From Streptomyces sp. 6-11-2 (GTDB taxonomy: Bacteria; Actinomycetota; Actinomycetes; Streptomycetales; Streptomycetaceae), in assembly GCF_006540305.1 (NCBI RefSeq), contig NZ_BJOR01000001.1, positions 4,712,001 through 4,776,000 on the forward strand: DNA of 64,000 nucleotides, read 5' to 3'. The translations under genes were made by a program, and so were the position numbers. A model generated the notes under the pieces. It had not been told where the DNA came from, searched no databases, and worked only from the letters and a program-made list of their open reading frames with translations. Positions 8,456 to 18,318 of this stretch are shown piece after piece; position 1 is the stretch's first letter, and each line of letters starts with the position of its first letter.

Positions 8456-9634
8456 ATGGCAGCAGGACGACAGCGGCGCGCGGAAGCCGAGACGTTCACG
8501 GCCCGGTTGAAGATGCAGTGGCACCGGGCCCGCGTCGGCGTGCGCAGAGCCGCCGTCGACTACTTCCGCGGGGACGGCTCGGACTGGATCGCGCTCGGCG
8601 GTCTGCTGCTGACCATCCCGCTGATCCTGCTGCTGACGCTCGCCAACTCGGTGTGGTTCTCCCCGGTCGCGCTGGTGCTGCCCATCGTCGCCGGCGGGCT
8701 GCTGCTGCGCCCGGCGAGCCTGCTCGGCCTGTACGCCGCCGCGGCCACGGCGCTGATCGTGGAGTCGGTGCGGCTCGGGCCGTACACCGAGGGCCCGTCC
8801 CGGGTGACCCCGGGCGTGGTGCTCGTGGTCGCCGCCTGCGGCTTCTTCGGGCTGATCATCGCCCAGTTCCGCAGCCGGGTCGGCGTGCCCTGGCGGCGCG
8901 GCGGCACCATGCTGTTCGACCTGCGCGAACGCATCCGCGTCCAGAGCAAGCTGCCGCACCTGCCCGGAAGCTGGCATCACGAGATGGCGCTGCGCCCGGC
9001 CGGCGGCCAGTCCTTCTCCGGCGACTTCGTGGTCGCCGCCCGTACGAACGGCGGCCGCACCCTGGAGGTCGTGCTCACGGACGTCTCCGGCAAGGGCATG
9101 GACGCGGGCTCGCGGGCGCTGCTGCTGTCGGGCGCGTTCGGCGGTCTGCTCGGCAGCCTGCCCCCGCACGCGTTCCTGCCCGCCGCCAATGGCTACCTGC
9201 TGCGCCAGGACTGGGACGAGGGCTTCGCGACCTCCATCCATCTGGTGCTGGACCTGGACTCCGGCGACTACGAGCTGTACTCCGCGGGGCACCCGCCGGG
9301 CCTCCAGCTCAGCGCGGGCAGCGGCCGCTGGGAGGAGAAGGCCGCCGAGGGCCCGCTCCTCGGCGTGTACGACGGCGCCCAGTTCGACCCGGTCAAGGGC
9401 TCCCTGCGCGCCGGAGACGTCCTGATGCTGTTCACCGACGGCCTGGTGGAGACGTCCGACCGCGACATCGTCGAGGGCATCGACCGCCTCACCGGCGAGG
9501 CCGACCGCTATGTCGCCGGCGGCTTCCACGGCGCCGCCTGGCACCTGATCGAGGCAGTGGCGAAGGACGTCAACGACGACCGCGCCCTGCTCCTGATCTG
9601 CCGCGAGGGCCCCACGGCCCTGGCGGCACGCTGA
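8456..9634 (+). CDS. Membrane-anchored SpoIIE-type PP2C phosphatase
   Basis: A 392-residue protein with three or four transmembrane helices at about 45-140 and a cytoplasmic SpoIIE (PP2C) serine/threonine phosphatase domain at about 165-385. Metal and fold motifs are visible: LTDVSGKGMDAGSRAL, SAGHPPG, LFTDGLVE and NDDRALLLI. Proteins of this plan are abundant in Streptomyces and often control anti-sigma-factor antagonists or development, but the partner is not encoded nearby. No GAF or PAS sensor domain is present, so the membrane part is the only candidate sensor. The HD gene follows 12 bases later and may be co-transcribed. Confidence 0.88.
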   Translation: MAAGRQRRAEAETFTARLKMQWHRARVGVRRAAVDYFRGDGSDWIALGGLLLTIPLILLLTLANSVWFSPVALVLPIVAGGLLLRPASLLGLYAAAATALIVESVRLGPYTEGPSRVTPGVVLVVAACGFFGLIIAQFRSRVGVPWRRGGTMLFDLRERIRVQSKLPHLPGSWHHEMALRPAGGQSFSGDFVVAARTNGGRTLEVVLTDVSGKGMDAGSRALLLSGAFGGLLGSLPPHAFLPAANGYLLRQDWDEGFATSIHLVLDLDSGDYELYSAGHPPGLQLSAGSGRWEEKAAEGPLLGVYDGAQFDPVKGSLRAGDVLMLFTDGLVETSDRDIVEGIDRLTGEADRYVAGGFHGAAWHLIEAVAKDVNDDRALLLICREGPTALAAR

Positions 9635-9646
9635 CACACTGGGCAG
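9635..9646 (+). promoter_or_regulatory. -10-like box six bases before the HD gene
   Basis: CACACT at 9635-9640 with a six-base spacer to the GTG at 9647. It may drive a leaderless transcript of the HD gene independently of the phosphatase gene. There is no other clear translation signal. Confidence 0.35.
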
Positions 9647-10129
9647 GTGACCGACACGCCCCGCACCCCGCGCACCATGTCCCCGGCCGAGGTCGAGACC
9701 CTCGCCAGGGCCGCTCACCAGGGGCAGACCGACAAGGCGGGCCGGCCCTACGCCGAGCACCTGCGGGCCGTCGCCGAGGGCGTACGGGTCCGGGGCGGCG
9801 ACGGCGAGCAGATCGCGGCGGCCTGGCTGCACGACTCCGTGGAGGACGGCGCCCTGACCGAAGAGTGGCTGCGCGAGGCCGCGCTGAGCCGCCGTACGAA
9901 GGACATCGTGCTGGCGGTCACCAAGCGGGCAGGCGAGGACCCGGAGGCCTACGCGCGGCGGATCCTCGCCACGCCCGGCGCGCTGCTGGTGAAGGAGGCG
10001 GACCTGGCGCACAACGCCGACCCGGTCCGCCTCGCGGTCCTCGACGAGGCCACCCGCACCCGGCTGACCGGGAAGTACGCACGGATGCGCGCACTTCTCG
10101 GGCTCCCGCACGGCCCTCTCAGGCGCTGA
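9647..10129 (+). CDS. HD-domain phosphohydrolase resembling small (p)ppGpp hydrolases
   Basis: A 160-residue cytosolic protein made of one HD domain. The metal-ligand motifs appear in the order of the SpoT/Mesh1 hydrolase domain: an early His in ARAAH (about 24), HLRAVAEGV, the HDSVED core (about 65-70) and EADLAHNAD (about 123-131), which corresponds to the ADxxHN motif of RelA/SpoT proteins. It could therefore be a small alarmone hydrolase, but a general nucleotide phosphohydrolase role is equally possible. The GTG start lies 12 bases after the phosphatase gene. Its last 11 bases overlap the 3' end of the convergent acyltransferase gene. Confidence 0.75.
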   Translation: MTDTPRTPRTMSPAEVETLARAAHQGQTDKAGRPYAEHLRAVAEGVRVRGGDGEQIAAAWLHDSVEDGALTEEWLREAALSRRTKDIVLAVTKRAGEDPEAYARRILATPGALLVKEADLAHNADPVRLAVLDEATRTRLTGKYARMRALLGLPHGPLRR

Positions 10130-11354
10130 CCGAGCCGGCCTTCTCCCACTGCGGCCACTGTGCCTCCCGGCGCTCGCGGGCCTGCTCGCCCGCGTCCTGC
10201 CGGAAGGCCCACTTCATCTCGGGCTCCATGACGCAGCGGAAGACCCGCCGGACGGGGCGCGTGCACAGCAGGGTGATGACCGTCGCCGCCACGACGGTGA
10301 CGAGGATCTCGCCGAGCGGACGGTGCAGCCAGGCGTGGTCGAACCAGCCCTGGAAGCCGGCGCCCTTGATGACGAAGCCGTGCAGCAGGTAGCCGTACAG
10401 CGTGCCCGCGCCGAGCGCCGTGCACCACATCCGCCGGCCCGGCACCCAGGCGAAGAAGCAGGCGGTCAGCACCAGCGAGCAGCCGAACAGCGCCAGCGTC
10501 ATCACCGGGCCGGCCCACCAGGGCGCGCCCAGATCCTGCGCGGCGTCACGGTGGTAGAACCAGGAGGAGTTCATCCGGGGCGCCGCCCACCAGGCGGTGA
10601 CCAGCGCCGCCGCGAACACCGGTACCGCCGCGATCCGCACCGAACGGCGGCGCACCAGCCGGAAGTGCTCGGCCTTCATCGACAGCCCCAGCACGAAGAA
10701 CGGCAGGAACTGCAGCACCCGCTGAAGGTCCAGGTCGTCGCCGATGGACGAGCCGGCCGACGCCAGCATGGCGATGACGAGCGCGAGCGGAAGCGGCCGG
10801 CGGACCAGTTTCCAGAGGGGGGCGGTCAGCCGCCAGATGAACAGGGCGCACAGGAACCAGGTCAGGTACCAGGGGTCGAGGAGGCTGATGTCCTGTTCGG
10901 GGCTGTGGCCGGCGTAGCGCTTGAAGAGGGAGAGGGCGGTCTCGAAGACGACGTACGGAACCGCGACACCGGTGATCAGCCGCTTGAGTCGGTCGGGCCG
11001 GGCGTCGAAACTGCGCGAGAAGTAGCCGGAGATGACGATGAAGGCCGGCATGTGGAAGGCATACACGAACATGTACAGGCTTCGCAGGACGCGGCTGTCG
11101 TCCATGAGCGGCGCCCAGGAGTGACCCGCTGCCACCAGCACGATCGCCAGGTATTTGGCGTTGTCGAAGAACGCGTCGCGCTGTTTGGCCGGTCCTCCGT
11201 CCGACTCGCCCGGTCGGCGCGGACTCGGTACCGCGGGGGCCGGCGACTGTGCCGGGGGGAGCGGCGTTCTGTTCTGACCGGGGGACGAGGCAGCGTGGAA
11301 CATCTGAGGCACCCTAGTGTTGTCCGCGGGTTTCCGTGAAAGCGCCGACGGCAT
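10119..11354 (-). CDS. Membrane acyltransferase (acyltransferase-3 / fucose 4-O-acetylase-like)
   Basis: A polytopic membrane protein of 411 residues (393 if it starts at the ATG at 11300) with about ten hydrophobic segments. The motif RDAFFDNAKYLAIVLVAAGH at about 59-78 includes the conserved His of acyltransferase family 3 and is closest to the fucose 4-O-acetylase-like branch. Such enzymes transfer acyl groups to cell-surface sugars or secreted metabolites. The N-terminal 55 residues are Pro-rich and cytosolic. Neither start has a strong ribosome-binding site; the 11300 start has AGGG at a suitable distance. The acceptor is unknown and no glycan gene is adjacent. Confidence 0.82.
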   Translation of the reverse strand: MPSALSRKPADNTRVPQMFHAASSPGQNRTPLPPAQSPAPAVPSPRRPGESDGGPAKQRDAFFDNAKYLAIVLVAAGHSWAPLMDDSRVLRSLYMFVYAFHMPAFIVISGYFSRSFDARPDRLKRLITGVAVPYVVFETALSLFKRYAGHSPEQDISLLDPWYLTWFLCALFIWRLTAPLWKLVRRPLPLALVIAMLASAGSSIGDDLDLQRVLQFLPFFVLGLSMKAEHFRLVRRRSVRIAAVPVFAAALVTAWWAAPRMNSSWFYHRDAAQDLGAPWWAGPVMTLALFGCSLVLTACFFAWVPGRRMWCTALGAGTLYGYLLHGFVIKGAGFQGWFDHAWLHRPLGEILVTVVAATVITLLCTRPVRRVFRCVMEPEMKWAFRQDAGEQARERREAQWPQWEKAGSVSA

Positions 11355-11792
11355 ACGCCGGTTATTCGCTGCGGGTACCCCCTAATTGACGAAGTCGGCA
11401 TGCCGTCACGGGTGATGGTCGACACATCTCATGTGCCCATCGTGTGGGCACTCGCACCCCCAATGTCCGGACTCATCCCGATGAGTTGGTGCAGGAGTTC
11501 ACGTTCTGGGCGACGATTCGAATTCCTTGCGAACATCATGTGCAGGCGTGTAAAAGGTCTCGCTGAATTCCCTGCGGAGGCGGTGCGCCGAACGGCGCCG
11601 AATTGCCTTGTGGGTCACGGTCGGAGAAGCGTCCCGCCCCAAGGGGTGCGATCCCGGGAGCGGACGGTTTGGCCGATGATGTGTCAGCCGCCGCATGGGG
11701 GAGCCGGGTTGGTGGCACGATGGTTCCAGCGGGGTGCGCGGGGCTGGGCGTCCGCGGGCCGGGAGAGCGACCGACCGAGGGTGTGATCAGTT
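11355..11792. other. Intergenic region, no gene seen
   Basis: This stretch of 438 bases is less GC-rich than the flanks. It contains a 7-bp dyad GTGCCCA-N5-TGGGCAC at 11433-11451, which may be an operator for the acyltransferase gene. I see no coding pattern. Confidence 0.4.
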
Positions 11793-11987
11793 GTGGCCAT
11801 TTCACTGTCAGTGGTGCTGATGTTGGCGATCATCCTGGTGGTGCTGCTCCGAGGGGGCTCCATCAAGGCGGGCCCGGCCATCGTCGCCATACTCTTCGGC
11901 TTCTTCCTCGCCTCCACCGGAATGGCGCCGTCGATCAGCCGCTTCCTGAACTCGATAGCGCACACGATCAACTCGATCAGCTTCTGA
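11793..11987 (+). CDS. Small two-helix membrane protein
   Basis: A 64-residue protein from GTG at 11793. Two hydrophobic helices (about 2-19 and 27-44) are joined by a short basic loop (RGGSIKAG), and the tail ends in polar residues (SISRFLNSIAHTINSISF). It is conserved in position and sequence style with small hypothetical membrane proteins near tig in Streptomyces. No domain is recognised and the role is unknown. The ribosome-binding site is weak. Confidence 0.6.
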   Translation: MAISLSVVLMLAIILVVLLRGGSIKAGPAIVAILFGFFLASTGMAPSISRFLNSIAHTINSISF

Positions 11988-12052
11988 CGGGCAGGTGACG
12001 TGCCGCTGACCCGGCGGGACGGGGCGCGAGCCGTCCGCGCCCGCGGAGACGA

Positions 12053-12094
12053 TCAGGGCCAGGTCGGAGGAAACATCCTCCGACCTGGCCCTGA
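12053..12094 (-). terminator. Terminator of tRNA-Gly
   Basis: A perfect 18-bp inverted repeat (12053-12070 and 12077-12094) with a six-base loop, ten bases beyond the 3' end of the tRNA-Gly gene. Confidence 0.8.
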
Positions 12095-12103
12095 GCCGTA
12101 CAG

Positions 12104-12174
12104 AGCGGGCGACGGGAATCGAACCCGCGTAGCCAGTTTGGAAGACTGGGGCTCTACCATTGAGCTACGCCCGC
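12104..12174 (-). tRNA. tRNA-Gly (TCC)
   Basis: A 71-base cloverleaf read on the minus strand: a 7-bp GCGGGCG/CGCCCGC acceptor stem, D loop with AATGGT, anticodon loop CTTCCAA (anticodon TCC) and T loop GGTTCGATTCC. The CCA end is not encoded. It is divergent from tRNA-Pro. Confidence 0.95.
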
Positions 12175-12370
12175 ACACAAGGCGCCGCCGGTCTGCCGAC
12201 CGCGGCACACAAGGCATCGTAGCGGGTCGTGCGCCGTGGACGCACACTCCGTTCCCGTGAGGTGCCCGCGAGCCACTGCCGCACCGCGTTCGCGCCCGGC
12301 GCGTTCCCGGCGGTCGTGGAATGCGGCGTCCGCACTGCCTGCGGGCATGTACCCTACCTGTCGCACCAGA

Positions 12371-12447
12371 CGGGGTGTGGCGCAGCTTGGTAGCGCGTCC
12401 GCTTTGGGAGCGGAAGGCCGTGGGTTCAAATCCCGCCACCCCGACCA
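12371..12447 (+). tRNA. tRNA-Pro (TGG), CCA encoded
   Basis: The 7-bp acceptor stem CGGGGTG/CACCCCG, D arm with GCAGCTTGGTAGCGC, anticodon loop CTTTGGGAG (anticodon TGG) and T loop GGTTCAAATCC form a full cloverleaf. The discriminator A is followed by CCA in the DNA (12445-12447). Confidence 0.95.
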
Positions 12448-12640
12448 TCCGCCGGCCGCCGGTCGGCGTCACCACGCGTGATCGCCTTTGGGGGCGCGGA
12501 GTGGCTGCGGTTACTATGCAAACTGCGCGCCCGTGTGTCCGGTCCTGCTGGGCCTGCGAACTCCTCCGGGCGGGGCGAAATCCGCCGGACCTGTCTGGCC
12601 CCGGCAGAATCCAAGCAGTCAGCCACAAGGAGACCGAACC

Positions 12641-14017
12641 GTGAAGAGCGCCGTGGAGACCCTGAACCCGACCCGGGTTCGGCTCACTGTCGAGGTGCCC
12701 TTCGAGGAGCTCAAGGACAGCCTCGACGCGGCGTACAAGAAGATCAACCAGCAGGTCACGGTGAAGGGCTTCCGCAAGGGCAAGATCCCGGCCCGCGTCA
12801 TCGACCAGCGGTTCGGCCGCGGTGCGGTTCTGGAGGAGGCCGTCAACGACGCGCTGCCGAAGTTCTACACCGAGGCGGTCAACGAGGCGGAGCTGAACCC
12901 GCTGGGCCAGCCCGAGGTCGACATCACCGAGCTGAAGGACGGCGAGACGCTGAACTTCACCGCCGAGGTCGACATCCGCCCGGCCATCGAGATCCCGGAC
13001 TACTCCGGCATCGAGGTCGAGGTCGAGGCCGTCGAGGTCAGCGACGAGGACGTCGACAAGGCCGTCGAGCAGCTGCGCGAGCGCTTCGCCTCGACGAGCC
13101 CGGTCGAGCGCGCCGCCGAGGACGGCGACGTGGTCACCATCGACCTGGAGGCCAAGGTCGACGGTGAGGTCCTCGAGGACGGCGTGGCCAACGGCGTCTC
13201 CTACACCATCGGCTCCGGCGAGCTGCTGGACGGCATCGACGACGCCGTGAAGGGGCTGGAGGCCGGTGGCGAGGCCACCTTCACCTCCGAGCTCAAGGGC
13301 GGCTCCGCGGCCGGCAAGGAGGCCGAGGTCTCCGTCAAGGTCACCCAGGTCGCCGCGCGCGAACTGCCCGAGCTGGACGACGACTTCGCGCAGCTCGCCT
13401 CGGAGTTCGACACCCTCGAGGAGCTGCGCGCGGACAGCCGTAAGCGCCTGGAGAACATGAAGCAGTACGACCAGGCCACGCAGGCCCAGGAGCGCGTCCT
13501 GGACAAGCTGCTCGAGCTGGTCGAGGTCCCGGTCCCCGAGAAGCTGCTCGAGGACGAGATCAACACCCGCAAGCACAACCTGGAGCACCACCAGCTCGGC
13601 CAGATGGGCCTCACCCTCGACAAGTACCTGGAGATCCAGGGCAAGACCGCCGAGGAGTTCGAGACCGAGACCCGCGACGCCGCGGTCAAGGGCATCAAGA
13701 CCCAGTTCGTCCTCGACGAGCTGGTCAAGACGGAGAAGCTCAACGTCAACCAGGAGGAGCTCACCGAGCACCTCATGCGGCGCGCCGCCTCCTCCGGCAT
13801 GTCCCCCGACCAGTTCGCCCAGGCGGTCGTCGAGCAGAACCAGGTTCCGCTGCTGGTCGGCGAGGTCGCCCGCGGCAAGGCCCTGGCCGTCGTGGTCGAG
13901 GCCGCGACCGTGAAGGACACCAACGGCGAGATCGTCGACCTGGACGACGAGGAGGACGAGGCGGAGACCGCCGACGCCGCCGCCGAGGGCGAGGGCGAGG
14001 AGAAGGCCGAGGCCTGA
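12641..14017 (+). CDS. tig: Trigger factor (ribosome-associated chaperone)
   Basis: A 458-residue chaperone and peptidyl-prolyl isomerase that binds nascent chains at the ribosome exit. The N-terminal domain carries the ribosome-binding signature [11 protein letters not shown] (about 44-54). The FKBP-type PPIase domain follows at about 150-240, and the helical C-terminal domain fills the rest. The tail is strongly acidic ([20 protein letters not shown]), as in other actinomycetes. The GTG at 12641 has AAGGAG at the right distance. It heads the proteostasis block tig-clpP1-clpP2-clpX, as in M. tuberculosis, and ends at its own terminator. Confidence 0.96.
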   Translation: MKSAVETLNPTRVRLTVEVPFEELKDSLDAAYKKINQQVTVKGFRKGKIPARVIDQRFGRGAVLEEAVNDALPKFYTEAVNEAELNPLGQPEVDITELKDGETLNFTAEVDIRPAIEIPDYSGIEVEVEAVEVSDEDVDKAVEQLRERFASTSPVERAAEDGDVVTIDLEAKVDGEVLEDGVANGVSYTIGSGELLDGIDDAVKGLEAGGEATFTSELKGGSAAGKEAEVSVKVTQVAARELPELDDDFAQLASEFDTLEELRADSRKRLENMKQYDQATQAQERVLDKLLELVEVPVPEKLLEDEINTRKHNLEHHQLGQMGLTLDKYLEIQGKTAEEFETETRDAAVKGIKTQFVLDELVKTEKLNVNQEELTEHLMRRAASSGMSPDQFAQAVVEQNQVPLLVGEVARGKALAVVVEAATVKDTNGEIVDLDDEEDEAETADAAAEGEGEEKAEA

Positions 14018-14046
14018 TCCGTACGGCATACGGATGCGCGCGGAGG

Positions 14047-14090
14047 ACGGGCCCCGGGTACGTTGGTGACCTGGGGCCCGTTCGCTTTTC
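14047..14090 (+). terminator. Terminator after tig
   Basis: A 12-bp stem with one mismatch (14047-14058 and 14070-14081) followed by TTCGCTTTTC. It separates tig from clpP1. Confidence 0.65.
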
Positions 14091-14106
14091 CGGAGGCCGC
14101 GCGCTA

Positions 14107-14120
14107 CGCCCCCGGCGAAC
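14107..14120 (-). promoter_or_regulatory. Probable ClgR operator upstream of clpP1
   Basis: On the minus strand the site reads GTTCGC-N5-GCG, the consensus I recall for ClgR, the activator of clp and lon genes in Streptomyces. It lies about 90 bases before the clpP1 start, a normal position for an activator site. The match is seen in sequence; its function is inferred. Confidence 0.55.
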
Positions 14121-14210
14121 ACTCCCCCCAGCGGGATTCGCCGAAGGGAGCCGCGCGTTAGGGTCCATGAGTACGGGGGCAGGGGAGTCCCCAGCCCCTG
14201 GCAGGAACAC

Positions 14211-14870
14211 GTGAGACGGCCCGGCGCCGTCGTAAGACGAGCAGGTGGATACGTGACGAATCTGATGCCCTCCGCCGCCGGCGAGCCTTCCATCGGTGGT
14301 GGCCTCGGCGACCAGGTCTACAACCGGCTGCTCAACGAGCGGATCATCTTCCTCGGCCAGCCGGTCGACGACGACATCGCGAACAAGATCACCGCACAGC
14401 TGCTGCTCCTTGCCGCGGACCCGGACAAGGACATCTACCTGTACATCAACAGCCCCGGCGGCTCGATCACGGCCGGCATGGCGATCTACGACACCATGCA
14501 GTACATCAAGAACGACGTGGTGACCATCGCCATGGGCCTCGCGGCCTCGATGGGCCAGTTCCTGCTCAGCGCGGGCACCCCCGGCAAGCGCTTCGCGCTG
14601 CCGAACGCCGAGATCCTGATCCACCAGCCCTCCGCCGGTCTGGCCGGCTCGGCCTCGGACATCAAGATTCACGCCGAGCGGCTGCTGCACACCAAGAAGC
14701 GCATGGCCGAGCTGACCTCCTTCCACACCGGCCAGTCCGTCGAGCAGATCACCCGCGACTCCGACCGCGACCGCTGGTTCGACGCCCACGAGGCCAAGGA
14801 GTACGGCCTCATCGACGACGTCATCACCTCGGCCGCCGGCATGCCGGGCGGCGGTGGCACCGGGGCCTGA
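14211..14870 (+). CDS. clpP1: ATP-dependent Clp protease proteolytic subunit ClpP1
   Basis: A 219-residue serine protease subunit that forms the barrel of the Clp protease with ClpP2 and works with ClpX or ClpC. The catalytic triad is visible: Ser113 in LAASMGQF, His138 in ILIHQPSAG and Asp187 in DSDRDRWF. The N-terminal part before IIFLGQPV is processed in known ClpP proteins. The GTG at 14211 has GGCAGGA upstream; the GTG at 14253 (VTNLMPS) is a reasonable alternative. ClpP1 and ClpP2 are adjacent, as usual in actinomycetes, and the first gene carries the probable ClgR box. Confidence 0.95.
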   Translation: MRRPGAVVRRAGGYVTNLMPSAAGEPSIGGGLGDQVYNRLLNERIIFLGQPVDDDIANKITAQLLLLAADPDKDIYLYINSPGGSITAGMAIYDTMQYIKNDVVTIAMGLAASMGQFLLSAGTPGKRFALPNAEILIHQPSAGLAGSASDIKIHAERLLHTKKRMAELTSFHTGQSVEQITRDSDRDRWFDAHEAKEYGLIDDVITSAAGMPGGGGTGA

Positions 14871-15001
14871 GCCGCTCCCACGGGGCCCACGAGGCCCCCT
14901 GAGCCGCTCCCGCGGAGTTCCCGGCCCCGTGCGGGTGTCCGAGACCTCCGCGCAGCCCAGCCAGCCCCAGCCGACCGCCCAGCCCTTTTCCAGGAGACAC
15001 C

Positions 15002-15682
15002 GTGAACGACTTCCCCGGCAGTGGCCTCTACGACCGTACGCGTGCCGAGTACACCGGCCCCACGGCCGAGTCCCGCTATGTCATCCCGCGCTTCGTGGAA
15101 CGCACCTCCCAGGGCATCCGCGAGTACGACCCGTACGCGAAGCTCTTCGAGGAGCGCGTGATCTTCCTCGGCGTCCAGATCGACGACGCCTCCGCCAACG
15201 ACGTCATGGCGCAGCTGCTGTGCCTGGAGTCGATGGACCCCGACCGGGACATCTCGGTCTACATCAACAGCCCCGGCGGTTCCTTCACGGCGCTGACCGC
15301 CATTTACGACACCATGCAGTTCGTGAAGCCCGACATCCAGACCGTGTGCATGGGCCAGGCCGCCTCGGCCGCCGCCATCCTGCTGGCCGCGGGCACGCCG
15401 GGCAAGCGCATGGCGCTGCCCAACGCCCGGGTGCTGATCCACCAGCCGTACAGCGAGACCGGTCGCGGCCAGGTCTCCGACCTGGAGATCGCCGCCAACG
15501 AGATCCTCCGGATGCGTTCGCAGCTGGAGGAGATGCTGGCCAAGCACTCCAGCACGCCGATCGAGAAGATCCGTGAGGACATCGAGCGCGACAAGATCCT
15601 CACGGCCGAGGAGGCTCTGTCGTACGGGCTGATCGACCAGATCATCTCGACCCGGAAGATGAACAACGCGTCCGTCCGCTGA
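15002..15682 (+). CDS. clpP2: ATP-dependent Clp protease proteolytic subunit ClpP2
   Basis: A 226-residue Clp peptidase subunit, the partner of ClpP1 in the mixed tetradecamer. The triad is Ser122 in GQAASAAA, His147 in VLIHQPYS and Asp197 in DIERDKIL. It has the longer N-terminus ([14 protein letters not shown]) found in the ClpP2 type. The GTG start has a clear AGGAG seven bases upstream. It follows clpP1 by about 130 bases on the same strand and is followed by a hairpin before clpX, so clpX may be partly uncoupled. Confidence 0.95.
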   Translation: MNDFPGSGLYDRTRAEYTGPTAESRYVIPRFVERTSQGIREYDPYAKLFEERVIFLGVQIDDASANDVMAQLLCLESMDPDRDISVYINSPGGSFTALTAIYDTMQFVKPDIQTVCMGQAASAAAILLAAGTPGKRMALPNARVLIHQPYSETGRGQVSDLEIAANEILRMRSQLEEMLAKHSSTPIEKIREDIERDKILTAEEALSYGLIDQIISTRKMNNASVR

Positions 15683-15706
15683 CGGGAGGCAGTATCGTCT
15701 GCCACT

Positions 15707-15744
15707 CCTTGGCACGGTGCACGTCAAAGCGAACCGTGCCAAGG
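15707..15744 (+). terminator. Inverted repeat between clpP2 and clpX
   Basis: A perfect 12-bp stem (15707-15718 and 15733-15744) with a 14-base loop and no T tract. It may be a weak terminator or an attenuator separating clpP1P2 from clpX. Confidence 0.5.
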
Positions 15745-15841
15745 GGGGCCCGAACGAGGGGCCCGGCAAGGTACCGTCGACATAAGGCAGCACCAGGAGC
15801 CGCTGGACGTAGGCGTCTCCCAGGCGAAGGGGAAGCACACC

Positions 15842-17128
15842 GTGGCACGCATCGGTGACGGCGGCGATCTGCTCAAGTGCTCGTTCTGCGGCAAGAGCCA
15901 GAAGCAGGTCAAGAAGCTCATCGCAGGGCCCGGTGTGTACATCTGCGACGAGTGCATCGATCTCTGCAACGAGATCATCGAGGAGGAACTCGCGGAGACC
16001 AGCGAGGTGCGCTGGGAGGAACTGCCCAAGCCCCGCGAGATCTACGAGTTCCTGGACGGGTACGTCGTCGGCCAGGAGGCCGCGAAGAAAGCCCTGTCCG
16101 TCGCGGTGTACAACCACTACAAGCGCGTCCAGGCCGGCGAGAACGGCGGCGCGCAGGGCCGTGACGACGGCATCGAGCTCGCCAAGTCCAACATCCTTCT
16201 GCTGGGCCCCACGGGCTCCGGCAAGACGCTGCTGGCCCAGACGCTGGCCCGCATGCTGAACGTCCCGTTCGCCATCGCCGACGCCACGGCGCTGACGGAG
16301 GCGGGGTACGTCGGCGAGGACGTCGAGAACATCCTGCTGAAGCTGATCCAGGCGGCCGACTACGACGTCAAGAAGGCCGAGACCGGGATCATCTACATCG
16401 ACGAGATCGACAAGGTCGCGCGGAAGAGTGAAAACCCGTCCATCACGCGGGACGTGTCGGGCGAGGGCGTCCAGCAGGCCCTGCTGAAGATCCTCGAGGG
16501 GACCACGGCCTCGGTTCCGCCCCAGGGCGGCCGCAAGCACCCCCACCAGGAGTTCATCCAGATCGACACGACGAACGTCCTGTTCATCGTGGGTGGCGCC
16601 TTCGCGGGCCTGGAGAAGATCATCGAGGGCCGGGCGGGCGCCAAGGGCATCGGCTTCGGCGCGACGATCCGTTCCAAGCGGGAACTGGAGACCAAGGACC
16701 AGTTCGAGGACGTCATGCCCGAGGACCTGGTCAAGTTCGGCATGATCCCGGAGTTCATCGGCCGGCTGCCGGTGATCACCTCGGTCCACAACCTGGACCG
16801 CGAGGCGCTCCTGAAGATCCTGGTCGAGCCGCGCAACGCCCTGGTCAAGCAGTACCAGCGCCTGTTCGAACTCGACGGCGTGGAGCTGGACTTCGAGCGC
16901 GAGGCTCTGGAGGCCATCGCCGACCAGGCCATCCTCCGCCAGACCGGTGCCCGCGGCCTGCGCGCCATCATGGAGGAGGTGCTCCAGGGCGTGATGTACG
17001 AGGTCCCGTCCCGCAAGGACGTGGCCCGCGTGGTCATCACGGCCGACGTCGTCCTCTCCAACGTCAACCCGACCCTGATCCCGCGCGACGCGCGCGGCCG
17101 CGGTCCGGGCGAGCAGAAGACGGCGTAA
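15842..17128 (+). CDS. clpX: ATP-dependent Clp protease ATP-binding subunit ClpX
   Basis: A 428-residue AAA+ unfoldase that feeds substrates to ClpP. The N-terminal C4 zinc domain has Cys13, Cys16, Cys35 and Cys38. Walker A is GPTGSGKT (about 121-128), Walker [10 protein letters not shown] (about 182-190), and [19 protein letters not shown] is the signature region after Walker B. The IGF-type loop that docks on ClpP is present as KGIGFGA. The GTG start is preceded by GAAGGGGAAG. Length is normal. It ends at a strong terminator shared with the convergent neighbour. Confidence 0.97.
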   Translation: MARIGDGGDLLKCSFCGKSQKQVKKLIAGPGVYICDECIDLCNEIIEEELAETSEVRWEELPKPREIYEFLDGYVVGQEAAKKALSVAVYNHYKRVQAGENGGAQGRDDGIELAKSNILLLGPTGSGKTLLAQTLARMLNVPFAIADATALTEAGYVGEDVENILLKLIQAADYDVKKAETGIIYIDEIDKVARKSENPSITRDVSGEGVQQALLKILEGTTASVPPQGGRKHPHQEFIQIDTTNVLFIVGGAFAGLEKIIEGRAGAKGIGFGATIRSKRELETKDQFEDVMPEDLVKFGMIPEFIGRLPVITSVHNLDREALLKILVEPRNALVKQYQRLFELDGVELDFEREALEAIADQAILRQTGARGLRAIMEEVLQGVMYEVPSRKDVARVVITADVVLSNVNPTLIPRDARGRGPGEQKTA

Positions 17129-17162
17129 CCGCCGCGCGGGAACGACGAATCCGCACGAACAA

Positions 17163-17204
17163 CGAGGAAGGGGCCCCGGTCGACCGACCGGGGCCCCTTC
17201 CTCG
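17163..17204. terminator. Bidirectional terminator after clpX
   Basis: A 20-bp nearly perfect palindrome (17163-17182 and 17185-17204) rich in GC, between convergent genes. Confidence 0.8.
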
Positions 17205-17221
17205 TCTGCCAGGTGCCGGCG

Positions 17222-18193
17222 TCAGGCCTTGACGCGCACGTCCTTGCGGAGCTTGGCCGCGGTCGCGGCCGCGTCCTCGGGGCTGCTCGCCTTGCCGGTC
17301 ATGGCGGATGCGAAGTCGACCGGCATCACCAGTCCGAGGGTGCTGTGGTCACCCCAGATGCAGACCGGCATCGTCATGTCCTTGGGGGCGCCGGCCGTGC
17401 CGCCCGACGTGCCCAGGTCGACCTTGATCTCCTGGCACTTGAGAACGGCGCCGTCGAGGCCGCTCGGGCTGTACGCCTTCGGGCTGCCGAGGAGCTCTCC
17501 GCCGTCGCTCTTCTCCTTCTCGGCGTTCTTCTTCATGTCCGCGAACATGTTGTCGACGGCCTTCTCGGGGTCGTCGATGGTGCCGTAGACGCCGCCGAAG
17601 CTGATCTGCTTCAGGGCGAGCGGGTTGCTCTTGTCCCCCGACTGGTAACCGGCGCTGACGTCCTTCGGGTTCTTCACGCCCCAGTTCTCGGCGTCCTTCA
17701 GATCCGACTTGGACATGCCGTCGTTCCCGGAGTCGTCGCTCTTCTTGTACTGGCCGTCGAGCACCGTCTCGGGCGTGATCAGCTTGTGTGGGCCGTCGTC
17801 CGCGACGCCGCCCCCGCCACCCCCGCCGATCAGGCCGATCGCGAAGAACGCGATCACCGCGATCACCGCGACGACCGCCACCGCGCCGATGATCAGGCCC
17901 GTCTTCTTGCCGCCGCCACCGGGGGCCGGAGGCTGCGGGGCGGCGCCATAGGGAGGCTGGCCGTACGGGGGCTGCTGGCCGTAGGGGTTCGGCTGGGGCG
18001 GGACGCCCGGGGCGGCGGGCTGCTGCGGGTAGCCGTAACCGGGCTGCGGCTGGGCGGGAGGGGCCTGCTGGGGGTAGCCGTAGCCGGGCTGGGGCGGTCC
18101 CTGTGGTGGCTGCTGGCCGTAGGGACCAGGCTGGCCGTACGGCCCCGGCTGCTGGGGCTGCCCGCCGTACGGGCCCGGCTGGTTGTTGCTCAT
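17222..18193 (-). CDS. Pro/Gln/Tyr-rich single-pass membrane protein
   Basis: A 323-residue protein in three parts. Residues 1-94 are low-complexity, made of Gly, Pro, Gln and Tyr (repeated PGPYGQ and PGYGYPQQ units). One transmembrane helix follows at about 97-124 ([20 protein letters not shown]), then a poly-Gly linker and an extracellular globular part of about 190 residues with two cysteines (LKCQE, PVCIW). The topology puts the Pro-rich arm in the cytosol and the globular domain outside. It is a conserved hypothetical of Streptomyces at this place, divergent from valS. The function is unknown; the arm may bind partners or phase-separate, which is speculation. Confidence 0.75.
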   Translation of the reverse strand: MSNNQPGPYGGQPQQPGPYGQPGPYGQQPPQGPPQPGYGYPQQAPPAQPQPGYGYPQQPAAPGVPPQPNPYGQQPPYGQPPYGAAPQPPAPGGGGKKTGLIIGAVAVVAVIAVIAFFAIGLIGGGGGGGVADDGPHKLITPETVLDGQYKKSDDSGNDGMSKSDLKDAENWGVKNPKDVSAGYQSGDKSNPLALKQISFGGVYGTIDDPEKAVDNMFADMKKNAEKEKSDGGELLGSPKAYSPSGLDGAVLKCQEIKVDLGTSGGTAGAPKDMTMPVCIWGDHSTLGLVMPVDFASAMTGKASSPEDAAATAAKLRKDVRVKA

Positions 18194-18318
18194 TTCCTGG
18201 GTTCCCCTCCAGATGCTTATGTGTCCCTGACATCCTGGCCCAGGTACGGCGATGCCATGTCGTCGGGGTTGCCACCGTTACGAAACAAATGCGGTTCGGG
18301 ACAGCGCCGTGACGCCTC

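Noticed and set aside
12053-14293. Long minus-strand frame opposite tig and the tRNA genes
   Set aside because: It runs through both tRNA genes and mirrors the trigger factor gene; no domain is recognisable.
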